Shown: positions 45,901 through 54,473, counted from the first letter of the stretch. The stretch: DNA of 64,000 bases from JBGZEX01 sp041846495 (GCA_041846495.1 JBGZEX010000076.1:1-64000), one strand, 5' to 3'. Numbers and translations: made by a program. The notes: generated by a model from the letters alone, not told the origin.

Positions 45901-46014
45901 AAACAGTTCGGTACTTAATCCCTTATACGAAATGATGCCGAGGAGACAACATCCCAAAGTAAGCATAAGGATGGTGACGGGATGGTTTATTGCAAGTCGG
46001 ATGAGGTTTTTCAT
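42931..46014 (-). CDS. RND efflux pump, HAE1-like, partner of the RND-ABC fusion
   Basis: A 1027-residue RND permease with the standard twofold layout. TM4 reads MLVDNAIVVMEN (Asp411, Asn412) and TM10 AVNNAILLVD (Asn927), so the second Asp and the Lys of AcrB are absent, as in the adjacent fusion protein. The TM11 motif RIRPILMTT is kept. It begins 12 bases after the adaptor gene and ends 4 bases before the fusion gene. Two RND genes with one adaptor and one channel recall MdtBC-type heteromeric pumps, so a mixed trimer is likely but unproven. Confidence 0.92.
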   Translation of the reverse strand: MKNLIRLAINHPVTILMLTLGCCLLGIISYKGLSTELFPDIKSPALFISLYADGQPPEEIERNYVETVESLAGRLDGVKNIESRTSVGISSTKIEYHWKTDMDEAFLDLQRVVSPISRQEGITSVEVSKYDLNASPILKIAVVNDEIPDMNLLRQGVEDFIKNELIRIEGIADVRLNGQEYSRIEVAADPYLMKAYGVTTGDIASAIASSGRNISGGNIVEKQIRYIIKGVSPIRKIDDISDIIVGFINKIPPGSEDKTPVKSPVYVKDVAKVTETNTEPGNITRISGRRCISMSIYKESGYNTVTASRNVKEMLERFSATMPNYRFTIIEDEGVFIDAAVGEVKRSALIGILLAVFVIYIFLKRWTNTLAVSIAIPVSVIATFNLMYFNGLSLNIMSLGGLALGAGMLVDNAIVVMENIFRRFETGETAAEASVNGAAEVCAPIVSSTLTTIAVFLPIVYIEGAAGELFKEQAWTVTFSLVSSLFVALFLIPALTATFLKKRKNRDSLKFSHYGEILRNLLKKPWRIIGIAAIVVSVAAICLPFIGTEFMPSDESSGLVADIRMEEGKTVIATDNAVSAVLEIIREKGGEEIEWIFSHCGNDGEEAANGIFRESGENKASLKIKLKKGSKLGNSGLMEILGSVFAENSHAEISFRKEGAGIQSVIGTDEAPVAVEVKGEEHEIIEKLCREIKYRMASVEGIYDIKTSMEAGSPQVDIKIDRLRSGASNVGTEAVISQIRDELNGKDAGKYNAGGRPSDINISLPKKDINELKNMEILSGNNVFRLEDIAEIRMTTSPRSIFRSNNIRTGKVTALLSESASLGKVSAAIKDVIGDMEFPPKYTAAITGEEAKRAEAFKGLNFALILSLVFVYMVMAAQFESLRHPFTIMLSIPLAGAGTVAAFMIFGYNLNIMAFIGIIMLTGIAVNNAILLVDAINKEKSGAASVEEAVIRAAQRRIRPILMTTATTVMALLPMCISAGEGAALRSSMAIAVIGGLISATLLTLVVIPALYCVFEPERHRETPDKI

Positions 46015-46026
46015 TATTGCCCGTTT

Positions 46027-47097
46027 TTATTTCATAATCTTCACTTTGCTGCCGTTTCTTAGCCATTCGTATCCTTTTACGACGATTTTGTCGCCTTGTT
46101 TAAGGCCTTTTTTCACTTCTACATAGCGGTTGTCGCTTATGCCCGTTACTACATTGATGCCTCCTGCCACATCCCGGTTTACGGTGAAAACATGGAGAGC
46201 ATCCTTATTTCCGAGAAGGATGTCTTTGGGTATGGCGACTACCGAATCCTTATGCCGGACAATGACGTCCGCTTTTACGAACATTCCGGGACGGAGCCGG
46301 AGTTCGGGATTCTCGATTTCTATACGGCCGGCAAAGGTGCGGCTCTCTTCCTGGATGGCCGGAGAGAGTTGGGTGACCCTTCCGGAAAGGGTGTCGGTGC
46401 CGATATTATAATTGGTAATATGGACTTTTTGTCCGTTTTTGACGGAAGAAAGGGCATTTTCCGGAAAATTTACTTCCATATACATTTGAGCATAATCCAT
46501 AATGCCCGTTACGATGGTTCCGGAAGCGATTTCCACCCCGTCCGTAAAATAGGGTAATTTTACGATTATGCCGTCGAATGGGGCGGATATCTGCATCTTT
46601 TGTATGGAAATACGGGCATTTTCCAAGGAACTGAGGGCATTGATGTAGGAGTTCTCCGCCATATGTACGTCTTTTTCGGTAGCTCCTCCTTTTTCCAGAA
46701 GGGATTTTTGACCTTCGTGTTCCTTTTTGGATATGGCGACCTGAAGTTTTTTACTTTCCAATTGTATGTTGTTGGCGTATTCCCGGTTTTCGATTCTTAC
46801 GATTACTTCTCCGGCCCGGATTTTATCGCCTAATTTATAAGGTTGCCCCGTTGCCGGATTTTGTTGAATCCGGTATTTGCCGTTCATCTCTGTTCGAATT
46901 TCCACGGTTTTCCGGGCACGGGCCGTTGCCGTAGTCGTAATATATTCTTCGATATTTCTGATTTTCACTTCTTCTATCCATACGGGAGTAATCGCTTCGG
47001 AATGTCGGTTTTGCATGCCGCCCCTGCACGATAAAAGCAATCCGGAAATCATAAGAACGGCGGAAATTTTCGAGAACTTATTCATAAATATATTCAT
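46027..47097 (-). CDS. membrane fusion (adaptor) lipoprotein of the RND-ABC operon
   Basis: A 356-residue periplasmic adaptor with a lipoprotein signal (SGLLLSCRG). Biotinyl-lipoyl halves are KLGDKIRAGEVIVRIENREY and MQISAPFDGIIVKLPYF, with a helical hairpin between; the barrel contains LRPGMFVKADV. An alternative start is the ATG four codons downstream. It sits between the TolC and RND genes, 11-12 bases from each, so the tripartite complex is made in order channel, adaptor, pump. Confidence 0.92.
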   Translation of the reverse strand: MNIFMNKFSKISAVLMISGLLLSCRGGMQNRHSEAITPVWIEEVKIRNIEEYITTTATARARKTVEIRTEMNGKYRIQQNPATGQPYKLGDKIRAGEVIVRIENREYANNIQLESKKLQVAISKKEHEGQKSLLEKGGATEKDVHMAENSYINALSSLENARISIQKMQISAPFDGIIVKLPYFTDGVEIASGTIVTGIMDYAQMYMEVNFPENALSSVKNGQKVHITNYNIGTDTLSGRVTQLSPAIQEESRTFAGRIEIENPELRLRPGMFVKADVIVRHKDSVVAIPKDILLGNKDALHVFTVNRDVAGGINVVTGISDNRYVEVKKGLKQGDKIVVKGYEWLRNGSKVKIMK

Positions 47098-47108
47098 GGG
47101 TTATCGGT

Positions 47109-48590
47109 TTATAATGAGGAATCCACGGAAATGATTTTCAGTTTTTCTTCCAAATAGGATGTCCCGTTGGAAAAATCCCATAGGGATTGGATTTTCAAAT
47201 CCAGGAGTTCCAGTTTATAGCTGATGATGGCATTTATATAAGCCTGTTTTTTTTGAGTCAACTGGGTTTGATATTGTTGGAGTTGGATGCCGGTCAGACT
47301 TCCGTTTCTGTATTTTTCGGTATTGATTTCGTATGTTCTTTGGGCATTTTCTATATTTTTTTGAGCGATGCGGAGTTGTTTCTCCAATACCGGAAGATTC
47401 CGGCAAAGCTGACGGATGTTGAGGACTATGGATTTTTTCTCCTCTTCGAGGTTGATTTTATCCGATTGCATTCCGAGTTCGGACGATTTTACCCTCGCTT
47501 TTTTTGCGCCCCAATCCCATATGGGTACGGTGAGTTTGAGTCCGATGTTTTGATTGTTCGTGCTGTTGTCGTAGATTTTGTTGAATTTGTCCGACAGTCC
47601 GCTAATACCGAATTCTGCGGATATATTCCCTTTGAATTCGTTTTCCGCCTTAGCGCGAACGAGGTCGAATACGCCCCTTTCTATGGATATCTCCCGGTTC
47701 CTTATTTCGAGTCGTTGCCTCAACCCTTCCCGTACGGCTTTATCCGGATCGATTCGGATGGAGTCCACGGAGGTATCGGGCAAAACCACGATTTCCGCAT
47801 CGAGGGGAAGTCCGAGCAATAACTTGAAATTATCCCGTATGTTGTCGTAATTGATTTTTCCCGAATACAGAGCGGATTCGCTGGATGCCAGATTTACCTC
47901 GGCCTGGAATAATTCCTCCCGGGGAATTAGTCCGGCTTCCACTTTGTTTTTAATGATTTCGTAATTTTGTTGCTGGTTTCTGTACTCTTCTTTTGCGATA
48001 TGCCATTGCTGTTGCTTTTGGTAGACGTCGTAGAATGAGGCGGTCACTCGTTTTTCGACGGATAGCTGCTGGATGACGTAGTTGAGTTTTGCCGTTTCCA
48101 GGGAATATTCCAATTCTTTCAATCGCATTTTGGTTTTATTGTAGGTGAATATGGGTTGGTCTATCCGTATGCCGAGGTTATTTCGGAAAGAGGTATTCGA
48201 AATATTGGAAGAGGTGTTCGACGCTTTTTGCCAGGACAGGGTGTTGACTAAGGAAACGGTTCCGTCCGTCCATTTTATGGGTTGGCTTATTCCGAAAGTT
48301 CCGCTCGAATTCATGGATTCCGAAGTAAACCATTCCGCGGTGCGCGAATCGTATATATAGGAGCGGTTATAATTGAAAGGGTTGAGATCTAAGGAAAATT
48401 GCGATTTCAATAAAGATTGCTGTGCTTTTAAATTCAGGCGGTTTTGTTGGAGAGCGATTTTACTTTGTATTAAAACCGGACTGTTGCGAAGGGCGATGTC
48501 CATGGCTTTTCCGAGCGTCATCGCTTCTTGGCAAAAAGCGGAAATCGTTCCGGAGAAAATAAAAAGGATGAAAGCGAAATTTTTTTTCAT
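47109..48590 (-). CDS. TolC-family outer-membrane channel of the RND-ABC operon
   Basis: A 493-residue outer-membrane factor with a Sec signal (ending SAFCQ) and two OEP repeats: MTLGKAMDIALRNSPVLIQS and later QLRIAQKNIENAQRTYEINT, each followed by a long helix pair. It begins 8 bases after the peptidase-like permease gene and precedes the adaptor by 11 bases. It supplies the exit duct that RND and, possibly, ABC modules of this operon share. Confidence 0.92.
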   Translation of the reverse strand: MKKNFAFILFIFSGTISAFCQEAMTLGKAMDIALRNSPVLIQSKIALQQNRLNLKAQQSLLKSQFSLDLNPFNYNRSYIYDSRTAEWFTSESMNSSGTFGISQPIKWTDGTVSLVNTLSWQKASNTSSNISNTSFRNNLGIRIDQPIFTYNKTKMRLKELEYSLETAKLNYVIQQLSVEKRVTASFYDVYQKQQQWHIAKEEYRNQQQNYEIIKNKVEAGLIPREELFQAEVNLASSESALYSGKINYDNIRDNFKLLLGLPLDAEIVVLPDTSVDSIRIDPDKAVREGLRQRLEIRNREISIERGVFDLVRAKAENEFKGNISAEFGISGLSDKFNKIYDNSTNNQNIGLKLTVPIWDWGAKKARVKSSELGMQSDKINLEEEKKSIVLNIRQLCRNLPVLEKQLRIAQKNIENAQRTYEINTEKYRNGSLTGIQLQQYQTQLTQKKQAYINAIISYKLELLDLKIQSLWDFSNGTSYLEEKLKIISVDSSL

Positions 48591-48598
48591 ATGTATAT

Positions 48599-51500
48599 TT
48601 ATTTTAATAATTTCAGCCTTACGGCATCGGCTATAATATATTTGGAATGCGATAAGTCGCTCAAAGATACAACCGCCTTCCCTTTATGCAAATAATAAGT
48701 ATCCATGTATATCCATCCGTTTTCCGCCTGGCGGAGATCCAAGGAGAAAGATTCGGTGTTCCCTTCGTTTTCTATACGGTAATACTGCTCCTCCTTGGAA
48801 TTTTTACGCTGCCTTCTGCCGTAATAGAAATTCGGCATTTTGGGATTCCATACATAAACGGCATATCGACCGTCTTCGGGAATTTCCGTACTCCATTTTA
48901 CGGAGTTTTTCCCGTTTCCGCTCCTTTTGTAATAAGCCGAAGCGATTTCTCCGTAACATTCCGGGCCGATGCATAATGTCCATAAGGAAGGGGGATTCCA
49001 TATATTTAAATATCCGTATTTTTCCCGGTTCTTATTTTTCAACAGTTTGCGGATATATGTCTGTTTGTCGTTCGAGGACAGAACGCTGCAATGGGGACTT
49101 TCATTATCGATTATGATATCTCCGTAGGCCGTTTCGAATTCTTCGGCGGAAATTTTAAATACTCCTGAAGTCGTATCGGCGGTTTCCGCTTCTATGTGTT
49201 CGAATTTAAATGTTTTTTTGTTGGGGATATTCCGGCATATATTCCGGTCTACCTCCAACTCCCGGGGTATTTCGTCTTCCAACAATACGATTTCCACGGC
49301 GTCTCCGGCCGGGATATGGTAGTAATAATAGCGGGCGTCTTCCGTCCGGTTCCTACTCCTTCTGCGATGTCTTCCCGAACGTCCGCCCGGTACTGCGGAA
49401 ACGAGTTTCAGGCTCAATATACCGTCTCCTTCGTTCGAGGAATTGTAAACTTTCAGACTCAGGCGGTATTTGGTATATTCGTCCACAGTCGTTTTTTGAA
49501 CTACGGGTTCTTGGATATCGAATACGGCCGGAGAATTTTCGTATATCCATTTCCGTACGTATTTTCGAAGGTCGACTCCGCATTCGATTTCTACTTCTTT
49601 TGCGAATTCTTCGAAACCGGTGGTTTTAAAGTTTCGGGTTTCGAAAAAATTCCGGATGAATCGCTTGAAATCTTCCTTTTCGATTCGACTGTATATATAG
49701 TGGAGGAGGGAAGTGCTTTTCAGACGGATGATTTCTTGGAGTACCTCGTTATCTATGTTTTTATCTTTTACGGCCTCCCGTAGACTTTTGTCTTTGAGGT
49801 ATAGGAGGGCTTTTTCCTTTCTGTCGAGACCTTGCCTCCACCAGGGAGGTCGGGCTTCGTCTTGTTTTGGGGATAAAGCTTCCGAAATGACGATATCCAT
49901 AAAGGGAAAACTGTCCGAAGCAATGAAATGATTCATCCCGAAAATCTGGGAATTTTGGTCGTATATGTTGAAAGAAGTTTCTTTGGAAGAGGAAATTTTA
50001 AAAAATATATTTTCGTTTTTTTCAAACAATATCCGGTTGAGTATGCGTTTTAATATTTTATATTCCATTTCTTGATTTGAGACTTCCTGCATTTGTTCCA
50101 TTTTCTCCATCCGGATTATTCCGGGCATATCGAAATGGGGAATAGTCGCTCCTTTTTCGGGGAGCAGTGCCAATTCCGGAGCGGCAAAAGAAGTATGGTT
50201 TTTCCAAGGTCTGTAATACCCGTAGAAATGTACGGGAACTTCCACGATGGAAAATCTTTTGAAAGGATAGGAGATGCCGATATTTCCCTCCGTTTCTTTC
50301 CGTATCTCTTTTATCAGGGCGGGTAGGGTATCCCTGTTTTTTTCCAGACCTTCGATAAGCGGATTTTTCCCTTTCAGAGAGAAAAAAGCGTATTCCGTAT
50401 TCCCCGTTTTCAATCGTCTTTCGGTATAGGGACCGGCAATCAGATTGATTCCCTCCAAAGGATTTTCGTTTTCGAATACGGTATATCCTTCTTCTTCCCG
50501 TTTTTTTCCCTGAGAGATGACGGTTTGGGCTTTATGGGTTTTTACTTTCAATTTAAATAAGGTGAATTCCCTTACCGTCTCATATACCGATATGGGATTT
50601 TCCGGAGCTTGGGCCCGGGGGTACCAGAGGGCCTCCGGGCAGAGGAGGGTGAAATCTCCCGTATATGCGTAACGTTCTCCCAAAATAAGCGGCTCTTTGA
50701 GTTTTTTGGGACGGAAAAACTCCGAAGAATCGATATCCGTGTACAAGACGGCTTCTTCGATTTTTCCGGAATAGCTTATACGGATGTCGCAACTATCCCA
50801 AGCTGCAAGCCCGTATTCGATTACGACGGCCTGATTCTCCCGTTTGTAGAGGGTTTCCTCTCCGTTTATCCGGATTTCTTCAATCTTCAATCCCGGATTT
50901 AAAAATAAAAGGATTGCGGAAATATTTTTGTCCGAAGAGTTGGAGATTTTCAATGCGGATACCGTTTTTATTTCTTTCGGGCCGATGTTTATCTCCATTT
51001 CGTTTTCTCTGATATCGACCGTGGGGTGTCCGTCGAATTTTTTATAGGTGGCGATATAGGCTTTCCGTTTTTCCGCCGTCGATTGAAATTGACGGAGATA
51101 GAGGAAGGCGCATATCCCGGCGATAAGCAGAAAAGAAAGACCGCAGGCCGTATTGAGTCTTTTGCGAATATGAGAATTGGGGATACGTTTGAACATGGCG
51201 GTAGTCAGGAAGATAAAGCCTATGCCTGAAAACAGGATCAGGGATTGTTTCCATACGAAGGGGAGCGGATGAGCCATGGTTTTTGTGGCGTCCGAAAATA
51301 CGGCAGCCGTCTGTATGCAGGTAATATCGGCTATTCCGTATGAAACTTCGTTCAAATAGCTGAGGTCGATAATGACGAATGCGATGACGGCAATCATCGA
51401 TAAAGAGGGATTCCCGAATACGGAAGCCAGGAAATAGGAAATTCCGATGACGAAAACGAAAGCCGGAAGGGATACCGTTAGAGGATAGTATAGATAGAAA

Positions 51501-51937
51501 AAGAAATTGAAAGGACCGTCTGCGGCTAAAATATTGATAAGAGCGATACATCCGAGAAAGAGAAATTCCACTTTGAGGAATAGTTTCAGGCTTCCCAGAC
51601 ATTTTCCCGATATATAATCCGCATTGCTCATAGCGTGTACGAATATGACTTCTGCCGTATCCGTTTTTTTATCCCGTTTCAGAAAATTCCCGCTCAGTAC
51701 GGGCAATATAAGGCAGAGGCTTACGGTATACATCATCGTAGCGTTGAAAGGGAAAAATGAAGACAGGGCGGAATGCGGCCAAGCCAAATGCCAGAAAGAG
51801 AATATATGGGTATGTTGAAATAAAATGATGAGGGTGATGACGAATACCGAAAGTCCGGAGAATATCCTGAACATCCACGACCGGGACAGGATTCGGGCTT
51901 CGTAATCGGCAACGATACGTATGTTTCGGATGTTCAT
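48599..51937 (-). CDS. ABC-2-type permease fused to a peptidase-like ectodomain lacking HExxH
   Basis: A 1112-residue protein. Residues 1-285 carry about seven hydrophobic helices and the ABC-2 motif KKTDTAEVIFVHAMSNADY. Residues about 300-880 resemble the M1 aminopeptidase-type ectodomains fused to such permeases in Bacteroidota: beta-rich N-terminal part, ELALLPEKGA stretch, then helices. No HExxH zinc site, nor any His-Glu pair, occurs, so it is probably not a metallopeptidase. A basic, Arg-rich run lies near GGRSGRHRRRSRNR. The last 130 residues look like a golvesin-type carbohydrate-binding or lyase-associated beta-domain. The start overlaps the ATPase stop by 4 bases. Probably an ABC exporter subunit with a large periplasmic domain; ligand unknown. 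Confidence 0.78.
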   Translation of the reverse strand: MNIRNIRIVADYEARILSRSWMFRIFSGLSVFVITLIILFQHTHIFSFWHLAWPHSALSSFFPFNATMMYTVSLCLILPVLSGNFLKRDKKTDTAEVIFVHAMSNADYISGKCLGSLKLFLKVEFLFLGCIALINILAADGPFNFFFYLYYPLTVSLPAFVFVIGISYFLASVFGNPSLSMIAVIAFVIIDLSYLNEVSYGIADITCIQTAAVFSDATKTMAHPLPFVWKQSLILFSGIGFIFLTTAMFKRIPNSHIRKRLNTACGLSFLLIAGICAFLYLRQFQSTAEKRKAYIATYKKFDGHPTVDIRENEMEINIGPKEIKTVSALKISNSSDKNISAILLFLNPGLKIEEIRINGEETLYKRENQAVVIEYGLAAWDSCDIRISYSGKIEEAVLYTDIDSSEFFRPKKLKEPLILGERYAYTGDFTLLCPEALWYPRAQAPENPISVYETVREFTLFKLKVKTHKAQTVISQGKKREEEGYTVFENENPLEGINLIAGPYTERRLKTGNTEYAFFSLKGKNPLIEGLEKNRDTLPALIKEIRKETEGNIGISYPFKRFSIVEVPVHFYGYYRPWKNHTSFAAPELALLPEKGATIPHFDMPGIIRMEKMEQMQEVSNQEMEYKILKRILNRILFEKNENIFFKISSSKETSFNIYDQNSQIFGMNHFIASDSFPFMDIVISEALSPKQDEARPPWWRQGLDRKEKALLYLKDKSLREAVKDKNIDNEVLQEIIRLKSTSLLHYIYSRIEKEDFKRFIRNFFETRNFKTTGFEEFAKEVEIECGVDLRKYVRKWIYENSPAVFDIQEPVVQKTTVDEYTKYRLSLKVYNSSNEGDGILSLKLVSAVPGGRSGRHRRRSRNRTEDARYYYYHIPAGDAVEIVLLEDEIPRELEVDRNICRNIPNKKTFKFEHIEAETADTTSGVFKISAEEFETAYGDIIIDNESPHCSVLSSNDKQTYIRKLLKNKNREKYGYLNIWNPPSLWTLCIGPECYGEIASAYYKRSGNGKNSVKWSTEIPEDGRYAVYVWNPKMPNFYYGRRQRKNSKEEQYYRIENEGNTESFSLDLRQAENGWIYMDTYYLHKGKAVVSLSDLSHSKYIIADAVRLKLLK

Positions 51938-52863
51938 GGCAGGTTTTCGAATTTAGGGTTAAATTCCGGATAAACGGCTGTTTTATCGCCTATCATATAA
52001 TCCATGAAATACACGTAGGCATGCTCGATATTCGGAGATGCCGTCCGCCATTCACCGCCTTGGGGAGCCTCGGCCACAATCTCGATTTCCCATCCCTTCT
52101 CTACGGGGATCGTCGATATAATCGGATAAATCTCCTTTATTTTTTCGAGTTCCATATCGTCTACCGTCTTTTTCCATACCTTACCCTCGGCATGTCTTAT
52201 CATCTCCGTAGGTGTCCCGCGGAAACGGATACTTCCCTTATGGAGAAGGGCCAAATCCTTGCAACTGCTGGAGATGTCGCCCACGATATGGGTGGATAAT
52301 AATATGATGACGTCTTTATTGCCGATTTCCGATAGGATGTTCCGGAAACGGATTCTTTCCTCGGGGTCGAGACCGGTAGTAGGTTCGTCGACGATCACGA
52401 TTTTAGGCTCGGCTATAATGGCTTGAGCAATACCCAACCTGCGTTTCATTCCTCCGGAAAGATGATTGGCCCACCGATCTCTGAATTCGTATAACCCTAC
52501 CTTGCGGAGCATATTGTCTACGGCTTCTCTCCGTTCCCGTTTCCCGTATATGCCGGATATTCCGGCCATATAATCCAAATACTCCCATGTCCTGAGTTTT
52601 TCGAAAAACCTGAAATCCTGAGGGAGGTATCCTATAAGAGAGCGTATGGATTTACGGTGGATGCGAATGTCGTAATCGTCGAAATATACCGTGCCGGATG
52701 TGGGAGAAAGCAAAAGGGTCAATATACGCATAAGCGTAGTCTTTCCGGCTCCGTTCGGACCTAAGAGTCCGAATATCCCCGGTTCTATTTTAAGATTCAG
52801 ATTATCCAAAGCCTTATTCTCCTTTCCGAATCTTTGGCTTAATCCCTCTATCCTGATATGCAT
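51934..52863 (-). CDS. ABC transporter ATPase, first gene of the RND-ABC operon
   Basis: A 309-residue ATPase with intact Walker A GPNGAGKTT (about residues 35-43), Q-loop YLPQDF, signature LSGGMKRR, Walker B IVIVDEPTTGLDP and H-loop STHIVGD. It is closely similar, motif by motif and in its C-terminal extension (AEGKVW, SPNIEHAYVYFMD), to the ABC domain at the end of the RND fusion, so the two are paralogues. It overlaps the peptidase-like permease gene by 4 bases, and the pair should form an ABC complex. A predicted promoter stands just upstream. Confidence 0.9.
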   Translation of the reverse strand: MHIRIEGLSQRFGKENKALDNLNLKIEPGIFGLLGPNGAGKTTLMRILTLLLSPTSGTVYFDDYDIRIHRKSIRSLIGYLPQDFRFFEKLRTWEYLDYMAGISGIYGKRERREAVDNMLRKVGLYEFRDRWANHLSGGMKRRLGIAQAIIAEPKIVIVDEPTTGLDPEERIRFRNILSEIGNKDVIILLSTHIVGDISSSCKDLALLHKGSIRFRGTPTEMIRHAEGKVWKKTVDDMELEKIKEIYPIISTIPVEKGWEIEIVAEAPQGGEWRTASPNIEHAYVYFMDYMIGDKTAVYPEFNPKFENLP

Positions 52864-52895
52864 CCTTAGATGATATTTTTAGCTTTAATATTTCA

Positions 52896-52927
52896 CGAAA
52901 ATACGGGAATAATTGAAATTTCAGCAA
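52896..52927 (-). promoter_or_regulatory. predicted promoter of the 15-kb RND-ABC operon
   Basis: On the minus strand, TTG (52925-52927) is followed after 21 bases by TATTTTCG (52896-52903), one mismatch from TAnnTTTG. It lies 33 bases before the ATPase ATG. No other promoter-like element was seen between the seven genes. Confidence 0.45.
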
Positions 52928-53027
52928 TAATTATGCCCTTATTTTCCCTTCATATTATGTTTTTTTCTGATTCTTTGCCGGAAAAAATGCGAATTGCCGG
53001 AAACGATTCGTTCGGGAATCGGAGGAT

Positions 53028-53744
53028 TCAATCCGTAAATACCTGGCGTAATATATCGATGCTTTTACTGGCGTATAGCTTAGTATTGAAATGCCTGTCT
53101 ATATAAAGCAGGAGGATGTCAAGGAGGACGGAACGGGCTTTTCCGTTGAGTTTCAACTTCTCCGTATAATCGAGTCCGCCCGTGCACAGGGAATGGATTA
53201 TTTTTGCGGAATTGGGCCCGGATACGTTCCGGGCGTTTTTCCCGGGCGGCTGAAAACTTCCGTCGGTAATACAAAATTCATAATCGGGTTTATAGGTGGA
53301 GGTATCGATACCTATGCCGATAAGACGGAGGAGGTTGTATAAAAAGAAGAGGTTGAAATTGGAGGCCGTATGGGGATTCTCTTCCATGTGGATTACGGAA
53401 GTTTTAATGTATTCGTAAAGGGTTTCGTCGGCTTCCTCGCGGGAGAGAAGGCTTTCGAGGATTTCCACCCATAAGAGCAGGATATTCATACGACCTATAT
53501 CCGTATAAACGGAAAACAGGGGATGGGTATGGCTTATTCGGATAAGGGAGTGAAGTTCTCCTCTTTTATTGCGGAAAAATTCGATTTCCGTAATTCCCAT
53601 GGGCAGGAAGTTTTTTTTCTTTTTGTAGTGGGAGTCGTTTGTTATAAACGACATATACCCTTCCTCTTGCGAAAAACAGCGTACGATTGTCCGGGTATCG
53701 GTATAGGGCAAGGATTTTAATATGACGGCATTAGTTTTTTCCAT
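53028..53744 (-). CDS. recO: DNA repair protein RecO
   Basis: Loads RecA onto SSB-coated single-stranded DNA together with RecR. The 238-residue length is normal. It starts with the OB fold (KTNAVILKSLPYTDTRTIVRCF), followed by the helical domain (NLFFLYNLLRLIGI). The four-Cys zinc finger of some RecO proteins is not complete here, which is common in Bacteroidota. Its start overlaps the rdgB stop by 14 bases, so the two are co-transcribed. Confidence 0.9.
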   Translation of the reverse strand: MEKTNAVILKSLPYTDTRTIVRCFSQEEGYMSFITNDSHYKKKKNFLPMGITEIEFFRNKRGELHSLIRISHTHPLFSVYTDIGRMNILLLWVEILESLLSREEADETLYEYIKTSVIHMEENPHTASNFNLFFLYNLLRLIGIGIDTSTYKPDYEFCITDGSFQPPGKNARNVSGPNSAKIIHSLCTGGLDYTEKLKLNGKARSVLLDILLLYIDRHFNTKLYASKSIDILRQVFTD

Positions 53745-54327
53745 TTATCGTTTTTTTGCCTTCCCAATAATCCGTAAGTTTTTTCAGAGCCCTTGCCCGA
53801 TGGCTGATTCGATTTTTTTCATTCATGGACATTTCCGCAAAACTCGTATCGAAGCCTTCGGGTACGAAGATCGGGTCGTATCCGAAACCTCTGTCCCCGC
53901 GTTTCTCCCGTATGATACGACCTTCTACGATACCTTCGAACAAATATTCTTTTTCACCTTCCATAAGAGCGATGACGGTGCGGAAACGGGCTCTCCGATC
54001 TTCCGTTTCCTCCATTTCTTTCAAGAGTTTCCGTATATTCGCTTCGGAGTCGTGTCCCGGGCCTGCATAGCGGGCGGAATATACGCCGGGTTTGCCGCCG
54101 AGAGCGACGACTTCAAGCCCGGTGTCGTCTGCAAAACAGTCGTACCCGTATTTCTCTTTTATATACCTTGCTTTTTGTCGGGCATTGCCTTCGAGTGTCG
54201 GCTCATTTTCCGGAATATCCTCCCGGAAACCGATATCTTTCAGGGATAATATTTCAATTTCCTTCCCGAGAATATTCCGTATTTCTTGAATTTTGTGTGT
54301 GTTGTTTGTTGCAAAAACAATTTTCAT
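53731..54327 (-). CDS. rdgB: non-canonical purine NTP pyrophosphatase (RdgB/HAM1)
   Basis: Hydrolyses ITP, dITP and XTP to prevent their incorporation into nucleic acids. The 198-residue protein begins MKIVFATNNTHKIQEI, with the substrate-binding TNN motif; FADDTGLEV, GKPGVYSARY, and the SHRARALKK ending are the family signatures. It is upstream of recO and overlaps it by 14 bases. Its own promoter was not clear. Confidence 0.94.
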   Translation of the reverse strand: MKIVFATNNTHKIQEIRNILGKEIEILSLKDIGFREDIPENEPTLEGNARQKARYIKEKYGYDCFADDTGLEVVALGGKPGVYSARYAGPGHDSEANIRKLLKEMEETEDRRARFRTVIALMEGEKEYLFEGIVEGRIIREKRGDRGFGYDPIFVPEGFDTSFAEMSMNEKNRISHRARALKKLTDYWEGKKTINGKN

Positions 54328-54415
54328 ATCCTGTCGATTATATATGCGAATTTAGATAAAATTTCGTATTTATCCCGGGAAAAAACGAATTCACTTGAAA
54401 GATTTTATAAAATTT

Positions 54416-54446
54416 ACCCGTATCGGTTTTGTCGTCCGATACGGGT
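54416..54446 (-). terminator. terminator of the SusCD-type operon
   Basis: Stem arms of 11 bases (acccgtatcgg / ccgatacgggt) around a 9-base loop, followed on the minus strand by an A+T-rich, T-containing tract. It lies just after the DUF4302 stop. Confidence 0.75.
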
Positions 54447-54473
54447 TTCCCGTGTTCCGAGGGGGGTATTTAT

